From Desulfomonile tiedjei (lineage in GTDB: Bacteria; Desulfobacterota; Desulfomonilia; Desulfomonilales; Desulfomonilaceae): a stretch of 34,124 nucleotides of DNA. Below the pieces are notes generated by a model. That model was not told the origin of the DNA. It worked only from the letters and a program-made list of their open reading frames with translations, and did no database searches. Of this stretch, positions 32,616 through 34,124 are shown in pieces. The stretch's first letter is position 1. Each line of letters opens with the position of its first letter. Position numbers and translations under genes: made by a program. Location of the stretch: assembly GCA_020722215.1 (NCBI GenBank), contig DYLG01000010.1:1-34124 (forward strand), written 5' to 3'.

Positions 32616-32684
32616 TTGCAGGAAAACGGGGGACCGCCCGTCAGGTTGCTGTGTTAACCCGAACAAGGCCCCTCTCGGTTTGAA

Positions 32685-32714
32685 TTGGCCCAGGTTCGCG
32701 GGATGAGGTATACT
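32685..32714 (+). promoter_or_regulatory. Candidate sigma70-type promoter for the sensor kinase
   Basis: TTGGCC (four of six) and TATACT (five of six) are 18 bases apart. The kinase ATG is about 220 nt downstream, leaving a leader that contains the 22-bp palindrome. Confidence 0.4.
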
Positions 32715-32786
32715 AACACAGCTCTGCGAAATAAGTATTGCAGGGTTTTGGTGGACTTGCATGGGGATGCCGGGTCGATTGATGTA

Positions 32787-32808
32787 GGGGCGACCGGCCG
32801 GTCGCCCC
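32787..32808. repeat. Perfect 22-bp palindrome
   Basis: GGGGCGACCGG followed directly by CCGGTCGCCCC, flanked by GTA on the left and near-matching CAC on the right. It resembles the other palindromic repeats of the window in its GTAGGGGCG opening and would form a strong hairpin in the kinase leader. Confidence 0.75.
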
Positions 32809-32932
32809 CACCGCGGCCGGATGACGAAATGGACGCGGCGGTAATTTTGCGGTGGGGCATGAGTCCTGTCGCAGATTCCCCTCCATGCCGTCGATTTGAG
32901 GAGACTTCAGCCACTGCGTCGGGTGTTCGGTG

Positions 32933-34124
32933 ATGCTGTCTCGATTCAGATCTCTGTTTGCCAAAAGGATTTCCTTCAAGTTCCTGGCGAGCACCGCGCT
33001 GGCCACTCTGGTGATATTCCTGTTCCTGATCGTGTGGTTCTCGGTCGAGCAGGAGAAGCACATCATGGAGCAGGTGAAGACGCAGGCGATCATCCTTCAC
33101 AAGCAGATAGTGCTGACACGACAGTGGGTTTCCGACCACCGGGCAGTGCTCGTTCCCAAAACGGCTGAGGAACAGATCTCTCCTTTTTTCGAGGAACCCG
33201 AGGTAAGAGGTTCCGACGGCAAGGCTTACATCAAGATATCGCCGTCCTCAATAACCAGGATTCTTTCGCAACGGGCGCGCAAGGACGAACTCTACTGGTT
33301 CAAGCTTACCAACACGGATCTTCTCAACCCTGCCAACGCGCCGGATGAATACGAGATTCAAGCCTTGGAGCAGTTCAGGGGAAATGGGGTCCAAGGTGTC
33401 TTCCGAACGGAACGCATTGACGGCAAACCCGTGCTCCGTTACGTCGCGCCCGTACGCTCTTCCGAAAGCTGTTTGCAATGCCACATGGTGCAGAAATACA
33501 AGCCGGGCGAAGTGGCAGGGTGTTTGAGCATTTATGTGCCCATGGATGCCGCCATGACGGCAATCAACCGCAACAGGGCCATCCTGTTGGGCGGCGGAGT
33601 CGGGCTGGCCGCCGCGCTGGTCGTTTTGCTTTTCCTGGCGACGCGTTCCATGGTGTTCAAGCGCATCGGCGAGATCAGGGCAGCAATGAGCCGAATGACC
33701 AGCACAACTCCCGGCGAGGGTCCGACAGACCGCGGAGACGAACTCAAGGAAATCGCCGACTCCTGTTATCTCCTGGACGAGAAACTCAAGAACCAACACC
33801 TGGAACTGGAACGAAAGATCGCCGAGGCAACCAGGGATCTCTCGGGGGCCAACCGGAACCTGGAAGCGGCAAATGAAGACCTGCGAATGCTGAACCAAGC
33901 CAAGTCGGACTTCTTCTCGGACATCTCACACGAACTCAGGACCCCGTTGACCAACATCAAGGGAGCGGCAGACCTCCTCCTGAGGAAACTCTCGTGCGAC
34001 GACCCGAGCTGCATCGAGATCATAAGGCGAAACGCAGATCATCTGATCAAAATCGTTGTTGATTTCCTCGATTACTCGAAGATCGAGGCAGGACAGTTGG
34101 AGCTGCATCCAGCTTACGGCTCGG
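32933..34124 (+). CDS. Membrane histidine kinase with haem-type CxxCH sensor domain (3' end cut by window)
   Basis: The first 397 codons of a sensor kinase, truncated by the window edge. TM1 (about 17-37) and TM2 (about 216-240) bracket a periplasmic domain of the DUF3365/Tll0287-like type, with C180LQCH184 near its end (ESCLQCHMVQKYKPGEVAG), a probable covalent c-type haem site. A HAMP-like linker and a long coiled coil (about 275-320) lead to the HisKA domain, with phospho-accepting H333 in SDISHELRTPL. The ATPase domain would lie beyond the window. The ATG at 32933 has only a weak ribosome-binding site, and no better in-frame start follows the upstream TGA. Divergent from the respiratory operon, it is the likely regulator of it, sensing redox state, NO or another haem ligand. 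Confidence 0.88.
   Translation, partial: MLSRFRSLFAKRISFKFLASTALATLVIFLFLIVWFSVEQEKHIMEQVKTQAIILHKQIVLTRQWVSDHRAVLVPKTAEEQISPFFEEPEVRGSDGKAYIKISPSSITRILSQRARKDELYWFKLTNTDLLNPANAPDEYEIQALEQFRGNGVQGVFRTERIDGKPVLRYVAPVRSSESCLQCHMVQKYKPGEVAGCLSIYVPMDAAMTAINRNRAILLGGGVGLAAALVVLLFLATRSMVFKRIGEIRAAMSRMTSTTPGEGPTDRGDELKEIADSCYLLDEKLKNQHLELERKIAEATRDLSGANRNLEAANEDLRMLNQAKSDFFSDISHELRTPLTNIKGAADLLLRKLSCDDPSCIEIIRRNADHLIKIVVDFLDYSKIEAGQLELHPAYGS

Larger units (their letters stand above)
32433..32932. other. Divergent regulatory region of respiratory operon and sensor kinase
   Basis: About 500 bp without a protein gene. It separates the minus-strand respiratory operon from the plus-strand kinase. It contains the dyad at 32547-32570, the four phased repeats at 32578-32615, a plus-strand promoter at 32685-32714 and a perfect 22-bp palindrome at 32787-32808. 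A frame extending the HAO-like gene to 32762 has no family features. I see no clear sigma70 or sigma54 promoter for the minus operon. Confidence 0.7.

Noticed and set aside
31629-32657. Plus-strand open frame opposite the HAO-like gene
   Set aside because: It is antisense to a protein with eight haem motifs and is low in recognisable features.
32433-32762. Upstream extension of the HAO-like gene
   Set aside because: The signal peptide and ribosome-binding site lie at 32432, and the extension covers the regulatory dyad and repeats.
1-34124. tRNA or rRNA genes
   Set aside because: No cloverleaf-type or conserved rRNA sequence was recognised on either strand.

Overview
The window looks like chromosomal DNA from an anaerobic, respiratory deltaproteobacterium (Desulfobacterota). 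The basis is the high-GC coding style, multihaem c-type cytochromes next to NrfD-type membrane modules, and a napM-A-D-G-H gene order known from Desulfovibrio. I infer the phylum and cannot name the genus from the sequence alone.

Layout. (1) 1-649: no convincing gene. (2) 650-10862, minus strand: an eight-gene surface-glycan operon. In transcription order it holds a methyltransferase, an NKWYS-type sulfotransferase-fold protein, a GT-B-like surface-carbohydrate protein, a GT2 glycosyltransferase, two tandem ankyrin-repeat/GT2 fusion proteins, a UDP-sulfoquinovose synthase and a nucleotide-sugar epimerase. (3) 11542-15306, plus strand: an ACSF3/MatB-like acyl-CoA ligase, a frameshifted response-regulator gene with Glu at the phosphoacceptor site, an exported RidA-family protein and a zinc-ribbon methyltransferase. 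(4) 15377-15520: a palindrome-rich repeat element. (5) 15561-16996, minus strand: a B12-binding radical SAM gene broken at a run of seven T. (6) 17018-17940: an intergenic region with a probable small RNA gene of about 95 nt. (7) 17941-22174, plus strand: a MacAB-type ABC exporter operon with one fusion protein, one ATPase and two permeases. (8) 22427-32432, minus strand: a ten-gene respiratory operon. (9) 32433-32932: a divergent regulatory region with a 7-bp dyad and four helically phased direct repeats. (10) 32933 to the window end, plus strand: a histidine kinase with a CxxCH motif in its sensor domain.

The respiratory operon is the most notable system. Its first gene encodes an octahaem cytochrome of the hydroxylamine oxidoreductase (HAO) family. 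A tetrahaem cytochrome, a Tat-exported four-cluster Fe-S protein, an NrfD-type quinol-interacting membrane protein, an exported HEAT-repeat protein, a NapM-like tetrahaem cytochrome, and NapA, NapD, NapG and NapH follow. NapB and NapC are absent and no NrfA/NrfH is present. I infer that the NrfC/NrfD-type module replaces NapC as quinol oxidase, that NapA reduces nitrate to nitrite, and that the HAO-like cytochrome, working reductively, takes nitrite (or hydroxylamine) to ammonium. That would be a complete nitrate-to-ammonium pathway in one transcription unit, flanked by its own candidate sensor kinase.

The second unusual feature is the pair of ankyrin-GT2 fusion proteins with a conserved CxxC motif between the two domains. 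They sit beside a sulfoquinovose synthase and a sulfotransferase-fold protein, which suggests an acidic (sulfonated or sulfated) cell-surface glycan or glycolipid. Short palindromic repeats are scattered between genes, and one lies inside an ankyrin-GT2 coding sequence.
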